Of a DNA stretch of 64,000 nucleotides, positions 46,651 to 56,135 are shown piece after piece. Position numbers and translations under genes: made by a program. The stretch covers positions 4,836,001 through 4,900,000 of the forward strand of contig JAHWDD010000007.1 of NCBI GenBank assembly GCA_023897205.1. The letters are read 5' to 3'. Under the pieces are notes generated by a model. That model was given only the letters and a program-made list of their open reading frames with translations, had not been told where the DNA came from and did not search any database. This stretch comes from Exophiala sp. HKRS030. Its lineage: Eukaryota > Ascomycota > Eurotiomycetes > Chaetothyriales > Herpotrichiellaceae. Each line of letters begins with the position of its first letter. The stretch's first letter is position 1.

Positions 46651-47809
46651 TCAACCTTGTTGGAGCTGCGCCTCCAGATGACTCTGTGCCGCAGATTTGA
46701 TCGATTTCTGATCCGACCCGTCTTCGTTGTCGTCTTTATCCTGCTTTTCCCACTTCCGTTCGAAAACATCGTTGATCGCATCTTGGATGACGTGCACGTT
46801 GTAGTCAATCAATCCCTTTTTATCCTTCGCATCCGGGTTCTTGATGTAAGCCACGAGGCAGAGGTACCTTAGGAGTGTCAGCGTATTCTGCAGAGGAACA
46901 TGTGGGCCGTACCTATTGAATTCTTTCAAATAGATCATAGTTTGATCATGTATCATCATCGATGATTCAGCCTCTTCCATCTGTTCACCTAGAACCTTCT
47001 TCTCGCTACGCTCGTATGAGTACAAGTCTGTGATATCGACGATGACATCAATATAATCCGAACACATTTCGTAGACTTCCATATCTATCGGTCTCGTATC
47101 GCTTGCGACGTAAATCTTGCTGAGGATGTCGAAAAGATATGCCTTGGCCATTCCACTCTTGTTTACCAGCACGTTAAGCAAGGTCTCCAAAGTATCGAGC
47201 TGTGGGATCAACTTTTGAATCACCTTACTAAAGGCTTCAAAGATCGAGTGATCATATATGGAGGTAAGATGATAGCTCACGTTGGGGTTGATGTAGCCTT
47301 GATCGCTTAACTCGTCACCAACTCTATGCACTATATCTTGGAAAATATCGGCCTTGAACTCATCGTTGAGACTATCAATCTTGTGAACAAAGACTTCGAC
47401 ATTAATATGGGGGAATGTAGTTTGAAGGTTGAGGATTGTCGTAGTTAAGCGATTCAATGACTCGGTATAATCATCCTGGGCATCGATTACCCACACGAGT
47501 GCACCAATCTCGGAGAAGATCTCAGTGGTATCGAAAGTGGGATCGAAATAATCAAGCTGGCCAGGGAAATCCCAAACTTGAAAGTCCATGAAAGAGTGCA
47601 TTGAATCTTTCTGGATGCGTGTGGTTGATTCAAGGAAGAGAGTTTCCTGCGGCGGCATCTTGTGGAAAACTACACTAGTTATGGAAGACTTTCCACTCCT
47701 AGTGATAGTGATATCAGTACGGCGTGTTGAGGAGAGCAACTAAGGATACTAACCGCCGCTGTCCCATCAGAAGTAGACGGGGTTTGTTCTGCCGCAATTT
47801 CCGATCCAT
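46651..47809 (-). CDS. gtr2: Rag-family GTPase Gtr2 (RagC/D-like)
   Basis: Exon 1 is 47754-47809 and exon 2 is 46651-47698. The 55-base intron (donor GTTAGT, acceptor CACTAG) interrupts the P-loop, so the spliced frame reads LLLMGQRRSGKSS near residues 12-24. Total 367 residues. Further motifs are the switch-I region STTRIQKDSM, the switch-II WDFPGQLDYF, and VHKIDS in place of the usual NKxD, as in RagC/D. The C-terminal roadblock-like half has YVASDTRPIDMEVYEMCSDYIDV. Gtr2 pairs with Gtr1 on the vacuole, is tethered by the EGO complex and signals amino-acid status to TORC1. Further upstream exons are possible, because other fungal Gtr2 proteins have a longer N-terminus. The frame is intact. 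Confidence 0.92.
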
Positions 47810-50202
47810 TTTTGATGGTATAGGACCAGAGGAAGATCCGGAATTCTGTGGCGGGCCTCTGTATCAAGGCCAAAGCTGGGTTCCAGGTGGATTTGACAGC
47901 CTTCAGGTCTTTGGCTGGATCATGTTGTGTCTCGAGAATTGGCCTAGAAGGTGCATGGTCAGTCTTGGAACAGCTCTTGGAGTCCTCGGAGCGACTCAAG
48001 TTTGAGAAATGTAGAGGGAGTCATGGTGAGCGTTAGAATTTTCAAGAAATTATCCATGTCGACGGCTTAAGAATGCTTTTAGGACTCTGCGTCTTCTTCA
48101 CCAGTAGCTACATCGCTCCCGGTCCTGCCCCGAAAACAGCGTTTCGAGCTTGATAGAACCGACGGACTCTCTGTCTTCGCCTCAAGGTGACATGAAGCAG
48201 CAAATTCTGAGCATATTCTGTCTCGTGCAGAGATGGCATCTGTCCAATGGACGACAAATCTGGAGAAATAGGCGCAAATAACAAAGGACAACGGCATTAC
48301 TTACAATTACCGTGGTCATGTTCGTCAAGAAAGGTGTTGGAGGCTGGTGTCAGAGAAACGATAGCAGATATCCGTGCCCGCAAGTTTCGTCTTAGAGATC
48401 CAGTCACAGAGGGATAGCTTCCAAAAGCGAGACTGAAGCGCCTATCGAAATGAAATGACCGAATTCAAGATGTGTGGATTGAGATGACCCACAGGTTCAG
48501 CACCGGCTCTGGGCTTGTGAACCCTTGTTTGGTAGATTGATGTGGCTTTGAACTCGATGCCGCCTATGATTGAATGATGGACGTGAAGGTTGACGCTGCT
48601 CCACGGAGACTATGAACAGGAAGACAGACGGAGTACAGTTGACGTTGCATGGTGGCGTTTAGCCGGAATTGGACTAATTATTTTCCGGGGTATTTTGACT
48701 CACGTGGGCTCTTAGGTGGTGGCACGGTGGTGGGTGAGCGTGGGAGAGGTGGGTATGTACGCAGTACTTGCTAAGATGGCTCGAGAGGTTGGCTTGAGAA
48801 GAGCCGCACGGGAGAGGACTCAACAGGACAAGTCTTTCATCTTTGGCTTCAAATATCGGTCGCTTGCTCGCCGTGATTAGGGTTGAGGTGGTTGACATGG
48901 CAAAACGAGGACCTTGAAAGCATGTCTTAGATTGATGTCTTGGGCTCAACAATGGCTATGCGCATATGTGGACAATATCATTAGTTAGTACGGGCACGTA
49001 CGGGCAGCTGAGGGACCAAGTTACAACCGACGCACTTTTGATATGGAAGTTTTATCAGTAGTCCCAGCATTACAGCAACACGGAGGCTGCAGGAGCTGAA
49101 TCGCATATAGATCAAAAGGAATAACATTGCTTCCGAATGTTCGGATGATGAGTCTCTTCATTCAGCCTTCCGCTGAGGGACAGTACCAGTCGGGGCATGG
49201 CTGAGTGTATCTAACAAGCTAACTGGGAGAGGAACTGGGGTCCTAAAGGTCCCAAAACAGCATTAGTTACCCAGCTCGGCGTTTGGTTGATATTGAGGAC
49301 CCTAGTTAGGCTAAGGGGCACGGGTTCCTACCCTGCAGCACAGCTAACCAGTTAGTTCGCTAGGTACTCCGCAGATCCCTACAGTCCCCGTAACGACCCA
49401 GGCACTCAGGTACCTAAAAGGTGCCCCCAGTCTAGTAAGCACCTTTATTTTTAAAGCCTCACCGGCCGCCTTCTGGGTAGTAACCATATCTAAGGATAAG
49501 CATGGTTAGGTGAGCCCGGCTACTTCCTTCCTTGTTCCTCGTAACTTTCGTTCACCTTCACGCTGACGTTCACGTGTGGCACTGGCACGTCATTCCGCCA
49601 GGGATTTCGGGATTTCACCTAATCCATCCGCTCCATCTGCGCCATCCGCTCCATCTGCGCCATCCGCTCCATCTCAACATTTCTTATCCTTAAACGAACT
49701 CCCCCATACCATCACACATTAGCGTCCTGGTCACCGCTGTTTACACCAATGCCAGTCTCTGGATCTCGAGTCCGTAGACTCCCTACCATTGGTTTCACAG
49801 TCATTCTCAGGTCCTCACTGGCTGAGCCATGGACTCCTTGCTGAGCCCCCACCCAACCCGCTTATCTGTCACCCATCCCCTACACGATTATTTAATACAA
49901 ATTCTGTAATCGCGCATCGGAAGAACACAGAGGGCAAATCTGACATGCTAACGGCCGGCCACCTTACGGGCTTTGGAGGAAATACACCGTCGCCGTTGCT
50001 TTGACTCGATTCCTAACGCACCTTGACATTTGCCCCCATCTCATCCATGTTGTTTATCGATACTTTACTCGAGTATAACATCTTCAACGGGTCAAAAAAT
50101 AGAAGAAAGGGCAGCAGAACTTAACGCTCAACAGGAAAAATATCGAACGTGCTCGAGACCCAGCCAGACGCATCGTGTATGATATAGGAAACTGTGGGCG
50201 AG
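47810..50202. other. intergenic with CTAAC/GTTAG island and tandem repeat
   Basis: No supportable gene. An island at about 49200-49530 is rich in CTAAC, GTTAG, AGGTACC and GGTGCC words. An 18-base tandem repeat lies at 49624-49674. Promoter of the F-box gene is expected after about 49700. Confidence 0.5.
49624..49674. repeat. tandem repeat, 18-base unit, nearly three copies
   Basis: The unit CCATCCGCTCCATCTGCG is repeated almost perfectly. It is gene-free and lies about 530 bases before the F-box start codon. Confidence 0.8.
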
Positions 50203-52030
50203 ATGGCGACAGCACTGCCTTCACAGCCTTATCGCCTGGTGGACTTGCCCAATGAGATAAAAATCCATATTGTGAACTATGTATGTCTGTGCGACTTGTC
50301 TTTAGAAATTATGAACTAATAATTCGCAGCTGGAAAAAAAGAGAGATGTCTACAACCTCTCAAGAACATGTCGCATCTTTGAGGACATGACTATGCGCCG
50401 CTTATACTACAGCGTTGACCTTCAAGTTCCTCCACCTACTCTTCGGCTGACAGCCGCTCCTGCTCTTCGATCGCCAGTGACTTACTCAGTGAGGCAACTT
50501 TCTATCCGAAACGGTATCATCGACCGAACTGCAGGATCTGCCCAGACTCGTCGCCGAACCCTAGATGCTCATGTCGTGGAGTCCTTTGTGCAGGATGTCC
50601 TTGACAATGTACCGACAGCACAGTTGACCACTTTTGAGTAAGGTTGCTTCGCTCAAGATACGGAACACCTCGCTGATCATACAAGGTTTCTGCATGCGAC
50701 ACCCTTAACATGTCAAATACTCAGCGCACTTACTAGAAAACAAAACTCATCCCTGCGGCACTTATCCTTCTATGAAAGCGACACTTCCATAGATGACTGC
50801 CTTGTTCCGACGAACCTCTCCAGTCTGGAAGCAAGGACAATCAATGATGGAGAAACAGTACAAAAGATAATAAATGCCAACAAGGATACTCTCCGTCGTC
50901 TGCGGCTTGGGCAAGAGAAGTACCTTGTGGAGGGCTACCGAAGCAGTCGACTCGGGTTTTTGGAACACCTTCCTCAGCCGACCGAACTCTTCTTCAAGTC
51001 AGCCTACGGCCTCGAAAATGTCCCTCATCTCCGCGACCTCTCACTTCACGGGCTCGACCTGTCTACGCTCCGTCCCAGTTCAATTCCACAAGCCCTTGTA
51101 TTCTGTCAGCTTGAACGTCTATCGCTAGAATCCTGCCCCGGCAGTGCTGAGCTGCTGGAGTCGATCGCCGGCATATTTGATTGGACAGCGACCTCTCCGG
51201 ACGCCCCGCAGCCTCGACAGACGGTTTCTTTGAAGCACTTCATCTTTCGTAGCGAAAACCCTACCAATGCGGTCAAGGATGCCGTCATCCAATTCCTCTG
51301 TTCCTTCGGTGGTCTGCAATCCCTTTCCCTTCTGTTTGAAAATGCGACATTCCTCGAACGCCCGAGCACGCTGCTCGGTGACCACGGCTCGACCATGCGA
51401 TCACTGGTGCTCGAGTCCAGAATTCAACCACGCGAACACCTCGGCCTCGACACTTCTCGTCCCTTTGGAGTTGGAGGCTTCAGTCAAGAGATCTGGGAAG
51501 AGTCCATCAATGACATAGCGCGGTTGTGCCCGAATCTCGTTGAGTTGGGCATGGGTTTTCCCTGGAACGATGAGATGGTGCGACTTCGCAAAACCCTACT
51601 CCCTACCCTCAAACACCTTCGCACCATTCACATTCGCAACTTTCCTGAGAACCAAGTCTTTTCGCAGTTGGGAGACTACACGATTAAGGAGTACGCAACC
51701 AAGTTCATTGAGTGGGTCTTTCCCGCCCTTGTTGGCGGCGTCAGACCCGCCCTGGAGCATTTTGCCATGGGACCCACCATGTACGAGACACGAATGAAAA
51801 TGCCACCTTCAAGTTCAACTACACCTTCTACTTCACCTAATCGCTCCCTCGGTTCCTCACGTAGCCAATTACCAGAATTTCTCCGCACGCATCACTTCGC
51901 ATTGGACTGGGCCAAAACGCGCTTTGGCCGTTGGAGTCCCATGATTACACCTGTCACAGAACGTTGGGTCGAAGAGACGGAAGACACCAGGCCGCTCAAC
52001 GGAGTCTTCGAACAAGTCTGGTTGAGATAA
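50203..52030 (+). CDS. F-box-like protein with leucine-rich C-terminal region
   Basis: Exons are 50203-50280, 50330-50637 and 50686-52030, with donors GTATGT and GTAAGG. All phases match and the total is 576 residues. The N-terminus has an F-box-type pattern (LVDLPNEIKIHIVNYLEKKRDVYNLSRTCRIF), the part that binds Skp1 in SCF ubiquitin ligases. The rest has irregular Leu-rich segments (LRDLSLHGLDLSTLR, LERLSLESC, LQSLSLLFENATF) as in fungal substrate-recognition F-box proteins. The substrate is unknown. Such proteins are numerous and fast-evolving in fungi. The frame is intact. Confidence 0.8.
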
Positions 52031-52816
52031 ATTTATTTCGATTTTCCGCCGTCATCAAGCATCTTCAGTCGATACAAGGGGTCTGGTAAAGGGAAAGGAA
52101 TAGGGGGCAGCTGGTGGGTGTTGAAAACTTATATCTTGCCCGTACCATTGCGGGTCGCGAAGACATGGCCTCAACTATCTTCGGCGACTTAATTAGTCTA
52201 CTGTCTATCATGCATGAAGATGGCGTTGCATCTGTGTTACGGGCGAGCATAGCGGGCGGATCGATGGAAATCATAATTTCTCGGGGTTAGGCTTTCTTTA
52301 CTCTTCTTGTCTGGAAGGAGCATTGATACCCGCGGCATGGTGTCTGCATTGTGGCGAGTAAAGGTCAAGCTACATACACATATGCATTGGCTGTGATTCT
52401 GAATAATCAAGACTGGAAAATCTGATACACAAACAAGTCAATCCATTATGAGGTACACTGCTAGTTAGAGACTCGTCCACGCCGCCTGACCACAGAGCCC
52501 GTAGGGTCCGGACTACCCAAAGCCTCGACTGAGACTGCAGAGGTCCGTGGCATCGCCAAGCCCTACAATTTAGAGGCAGAAAACTACTGATTAAATCGAG
52601 GGATGGACCGAGAAGAACCAGAAGATGGCTTGCCTGCGACCTTCAGATACGTCGCTCTTCTTGGTCTTCTATTTATCTTCCTTCTGTCGAAGGTAGACCG
52701 ACACTTCCGAGTCATCTTGATTCTTGCGTAACCCTGTGTCCTTTTCAGCCTTGTCTTCTCGGAATGTTTTCTTCTCCTTGCTTTCGTTCTTTCTTGCCAT
52801 GGTAGCATTCTCATAG
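52031..52816. other. intergenic between convergent genes
   Basis: 3' flanks of the F-box gene (plus) and the MoaC frame (minus). No gene or repeat is supportable. Confidence 0.5.
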
Positions 52817-54403
52817 CTATTCGCCGTTGGCTTTGGCCAACCGGCGTAGACGCGCTTGTTGCATGTCTTGGCTTGTGACGAAGCAGCTGCCTCTTTCTGG
52901 GGTGTTGACTACATCTGTAGGTCCATACAGCCTGGAGTTTGTTGGTGGTGGTGTCGATGATGATGGTGGTGGTGGTGGTGGTGGATGAGATGTGCTTGTA
53001 TCCAGTGTCGAGGAGTTACTCCCGTGCACCGCCTCGTGCTGTATTTGTCGCAAGTTCTGTTGTACTTGCGTGCTGTGGGATTCGGGATTTGTGGATGATG
53101 GTGGTGATGTTGGTTGGGATGATAAGACCGCATCTTCGTCTTGATCTTGGTCTTGGTCTTGGTCTTGGTTATGCTCGTTGGTTCTACTTCTATGGCTGCT
53201 TTGAGTAAGATGTCTTCTGATACGCATGGATCTGTGTTCATCCCGTTCAGATATGTTCGCCACATTGTGTTGATTCGAGTCTTGTTTAGTTGTTCTTGGA
53301 CCCATGCCTTGATCTGTCTGGTGGTCTCCACCTTGTACGAGGTCCAAAATTGCTTCTTCTCTTTCGTCTGACAAGATTCTCGATGGCTCGTCTTTCGAGG
53401 TGGAAAGTTGTTGTCGTACGGATACATTTTCGGTCCTAGATGACGCTGACTCCCCGTCAATGACTTCATCTTGCCGGTTGACCCTCAAAATCTCTTTCCT
53501 TTTGAACGAATATTTCCAATCACCACTCTTCCCACCTGACTTGGCGATGACGCGGGTTTCTGAAAGGCACATTGCCTTATCCACTCCTTTGAGCATGTCA
53601 TATAGGGTGAGCGCGGTGATTGAGGCTGCTACAATGGCTTCCATCTCAATGCCAGTCTTACCTTCACACTCCACGGTCGCACGGATGAGAACGCCGCCGC
53701 AGCTAAGGTCGAGGTGAGGAAGGTAATGAAGGACAGAATGGGTCGTATCCAGAGGCTTGCAAGGAGAGATGTCAATCTTCATCCCTGTTATAGCTAGCGA
53801 TGGATGTGCCAGTGGTATGAGGTCCGACGTTTTTTTAGCCGCTTGAATACCAGCAACGCGTGCCACAGCGATTGCATCGCCCTTTCTATTTTTTGCAGCA
53901 TTAAGTGACGAATAGGTTGCTGGTTCAGAGAAGGCGAGCCAGCTGAATGCGGTAGCTGATCTGGTTGTTGGGACTTTATCTGCAATAGACACCATGTGGG
54001 CTTCTGAGCGAGCATTGAGATGAGTCAAGGGCAACGGTGGAGGGTCAGATGTAGCGGGAGTGGATTTTGCCTGCGGTATCTTAGCCTTGTTTGCGGCAGA
54101 ACCCCTTTGTGGCGAAGGTTTCGAGGTTGTGGACGGGGACCGCATGGGAGGCTCTCCGGTCTCGTCTGTAGCAAGAACCCTCTCCGGCGAATGGCTTGAG
54201 TCCATGGACGTAAACTTCACGGCAGGATCTTCGGCTTTTTCTACAGCCACGAACCTCGGAACCACCCTCGGGGCTGCCACGTATCGGTAATCAGACTGTC
54301 CGGATATACGGCGAAGCCGAGCTCGTGACGAAGAATGGAAGTACTTGTTGCCGATCCTACGTGTGACAGGAAGCGATGCTAGAGATCGAGACTGTACGCG
54401 CAT
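52817..54403 (-). CDS. cnxABC: molybdenum cofactor biosynthesis MoaC domain (cyclic pyranopterin monophosphate synthase) with long extension
   Basis: 528 residues from the ATG at 54403. The first 32 are basic and Ser-rich with an FHSSSRARL motif, typical of fungal mitochondrial presequences. Residues 126-296 are the MoaC domain: LTHLNARSEAHMVSIADKV, AGIQAAKKTSDLIPLAHPS, VECEGKTGIEMEA, LTLYDMLKGVDK and RVIAKSGGKSGDW. It converts the MoaA product to cyclic pyranopterin monophosphate. After the domain comes an unusual 230-residue polar tail with a (Gln-Asp) repeat, Pro runs and His/Ser-rich parts. In Aspergillus nidulans MoaA and MoaC are one protein (CnxABC). Here the MoaC frame is also open upstream of the ATG, to about 54518, where a splice from the MoaA exon could enter in frame. 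It may therefore be the 3' half of a single gene. Confidence 0.88.
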   Translation of the reverse strand: MRVQSRSLASLPVTRRIGNKYFHSSSRARLRRISGQSDYRYVAAPRVVPRFVAVEKAEDPAVKFTSMDSSHSPERVLATDETGEPPMRSPSTTSKPSPQRGSAANKAKIPQAKSTPATSDPPPLPLTHLNARSEAHMVSIADKVPTTRSATAFSWLAFSEPATYSSLNAAKNRKGDAIAVARVAGIQAAKKTSDLIPLAHPSLAITGMKIDISPCKPLDTTHSVLHYLPHLDLSCGGVLIRATVECEGKTGIEMEAIVAASITALTLYDMLKGVDKAMCLSETRVIAKSGGKSGDWKYSFKRKEILRVNRQDEVIDGESASSRTENVSVRQQLSTSKDEPSRILSDEREEAILDLVQGGDHQTDQGMGPRTTKQDSNQHNVANISERDEHRSMRIRRHLTQSSHRSRTNEHNQDQDQDQDQDEDAVLSSQPTSPPSSTNPESHSTQVQQNLRQIQHEAVHGSNSSTLDTSTSHPPPPPPPSSSTPPPTNSRLYGPTDVVNTPERGSCFVTSQDMQQARLRRLAKANGE

Positions 54404-54518
54404 GCTTGGATTGTGCGTAGCCCTCAAGACATGAAGGGGAATAGAAGTCCAGGGGCAGCTTGATAGTGGATAGACGACTGCGGCGCTGACCGCGATGAGT
54501 GAGCCGCGAAGAGAGTAT

Positions 54519-54754
54519 CTGTCGACGCTCTGGAATCATCTACAAGCACAGCATGGTCAGTCACCTCACTGACGCGAAGATAAAAGAAAGATGTGAATGA
54601 CGTTGAAAGGCTGGGGAAGGGAAGTGGAGTAGTGAAAGCCGACGAAGTTTCATTATATGCATTACAAATATATCGCATATTCCCTCAATCGGCATTCTCA
54701 TCCATGCCATAGAAAACGTCGTGATCAGTGATGGGGGTAAATGTCATGGCTTAC
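54519..54754 (-). other. candidate alternative intron joining MoaA to MoaC
   Basis: The donor GTAAGC overlaps the MoaA stop: coding order GGT GG|G TAA GC. The acceptor candidate is GACAG|A at 54519/54518. Joining the exons gives Gly-Gly-Tyr and then an open frame into MoaC with no stop. A CTGAC branch-like site lies upstream of the acceptor. An alternative acceptor at TGTAG, 20 bases earlier, would create an immediate TGA in this phase. Unspliced RNA would end MoaA at Gly-Gly. Confidence 0.5.
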
Positions 54755-56135
54755 CCACCGATTAATATCATGGGCCTGTTTTTCATGTTCTCCAGTTCGC
54801 CAATGCCTGCATGCTTCTCCTTTTTGTTCTTAACAGCCAGTCCAATAACATCAAGTAAGGTTGCTTCCTTTTCAGAAATTCCCAACGCACCCGTACTCCC
54901 TGGAGCGTGCTGTCGACGATTCATTTCAAGTTGCTTTATCGCTTCCATTGCCTGGGCGTCGATTGGTCGACCGTTGTTTGATTCACGAAGAATGTCCCGC
55001 AAGGATACTTCGGCGTTGCCAAAGAGGCAAACCTTCAGGTTACCGTCACCAGTGATTCTGAGCCGGTTGCATGTGCCACAAAAGTTGTGGGTCATGCTGG
55101 TGATAAAACCTATGCGGCCAGCAAAGCCAGGAACCTGAAATGTCTTGCTGGTGTCGTTTTTGTGGTCCTGCACCTTTTGCAAGTCTGGGAACTTTTGTCG
55201 GATGAGTGCTAACATTTCCTCAAAACTAAGCATTTTCTTCTCTGACCATTTGTTTCCATCAAAGGGCATGTACTCGATGAAGCGGACCTCCAAATTTTGT
55301 TCGCGTCCGAGCTCGACAAAGGGTATAATTTCTCGTTCGTTGAGACCTCGCATGACAACACAGTTAATCTTGAGCCTGATCCCTGCTCCTAACTTGTTCA
55401 TCTCGAGTATGCGATTGATAGACTTCATCACTGCATCATGTCCGTTCCGTCGAGTCATTATCTGGAATTGAAACGGATCCAGGGTGTCTAGACTCAAGTT
55501 AACACCTGTGAGCCCGGACTCTACCATGGAGTCTAGTTTGCGATAGAGCGATATGCCATTTGTGGTAATGCACAGTTCTTTTAGACCATTACTTCTCAAC
55601 TGGCCAATCTGCCGCATCAGGTCGACTATGTCTTTTCGCACGGTTGGCTCCCCTCCGGTAAGACGAATTTTGTTTACTCCTTGGTTGACAAACAACTCGG
55701 ATAGATAGACAATTTCGGAAGTGGTCAGAAGATGATCGGGGGTGATAGAGGAACGCCCTCTTCTGGCATGCAATAAAGACATCGCAGATTGCACCTTTCG
55801 GTAACAGAGATGCGCAGGTAGTTGTGCTGTCGAGCGTAGTTGTCGGTAAGGAAGGAGGAAAAAGACCGAGGTTCAGGCTCGTTCCGCAATTTTTCGAGTC
55901 GTTCATGTTGAGACTGGACTGGGATTTGGTTCTCTGGCTTGGAGACGGGATCCAACGTGTGTCGATGCCATCTAGAAGTATCGCGGCTGACCGATGAGGG
56001 ATGCGAGTTGGCCGATGTGGATAGAGGTCGTCCCAATTGTGTATGGCGGTTGGCTCTCAAGGAGTGGACATGTTGCGATCTCGTCTGTCGAATTAGGGTC
56101 GCGATTGTTTGCCTGAAGGAGACTTCGGCCATCAT
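54751..56135 (-). CDS. cnxABC: molybdenum cofactor biosynthesis MoaA, radical-SAM GTP 3',8-cyclase (apparent one-base loss)
   Basis: Starting at 56135, the first 50 residues are a basic, Ser-rich mitochondrial-type leader. The radical-SAM triad CNLRCLYC is near residues 115-122. The frame breaks at the GGGGG run 55738-55742 (CCCCC on the coding strand). One added base joins it to [29 protein letters not shown]. The second Fe-S cluster motif [13 protein letters not shown] and a later Cys in KVCLFG are present. The protein is 461 residues and ends ILIGG, the C-terminal double glycine essential in MoaA and human MOCS1A. It converts GTP to 3',8-cyclo-dihydro-GTP, the first step of molybdenum cofactor synthesis, needed for nitrate reductase and other molybdoenzymes. 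It lies immediately upstream of the MoaC frame in the same direction. Confidence 0.9.

Noticed and set aside
49624..49674. Possible CRISPR-like repeat array
   Set aside because: The units are directly adjacent with no spacers, and CRISPR arrays are not expected in fungal nuclear DNA.
52939..53208. Plus-strand frame rich in Val and Met
   Set aside because: It is the complement of the poly-His/Pro and Gln-Asp repeats in the MoaC tail, so it is a shadow.
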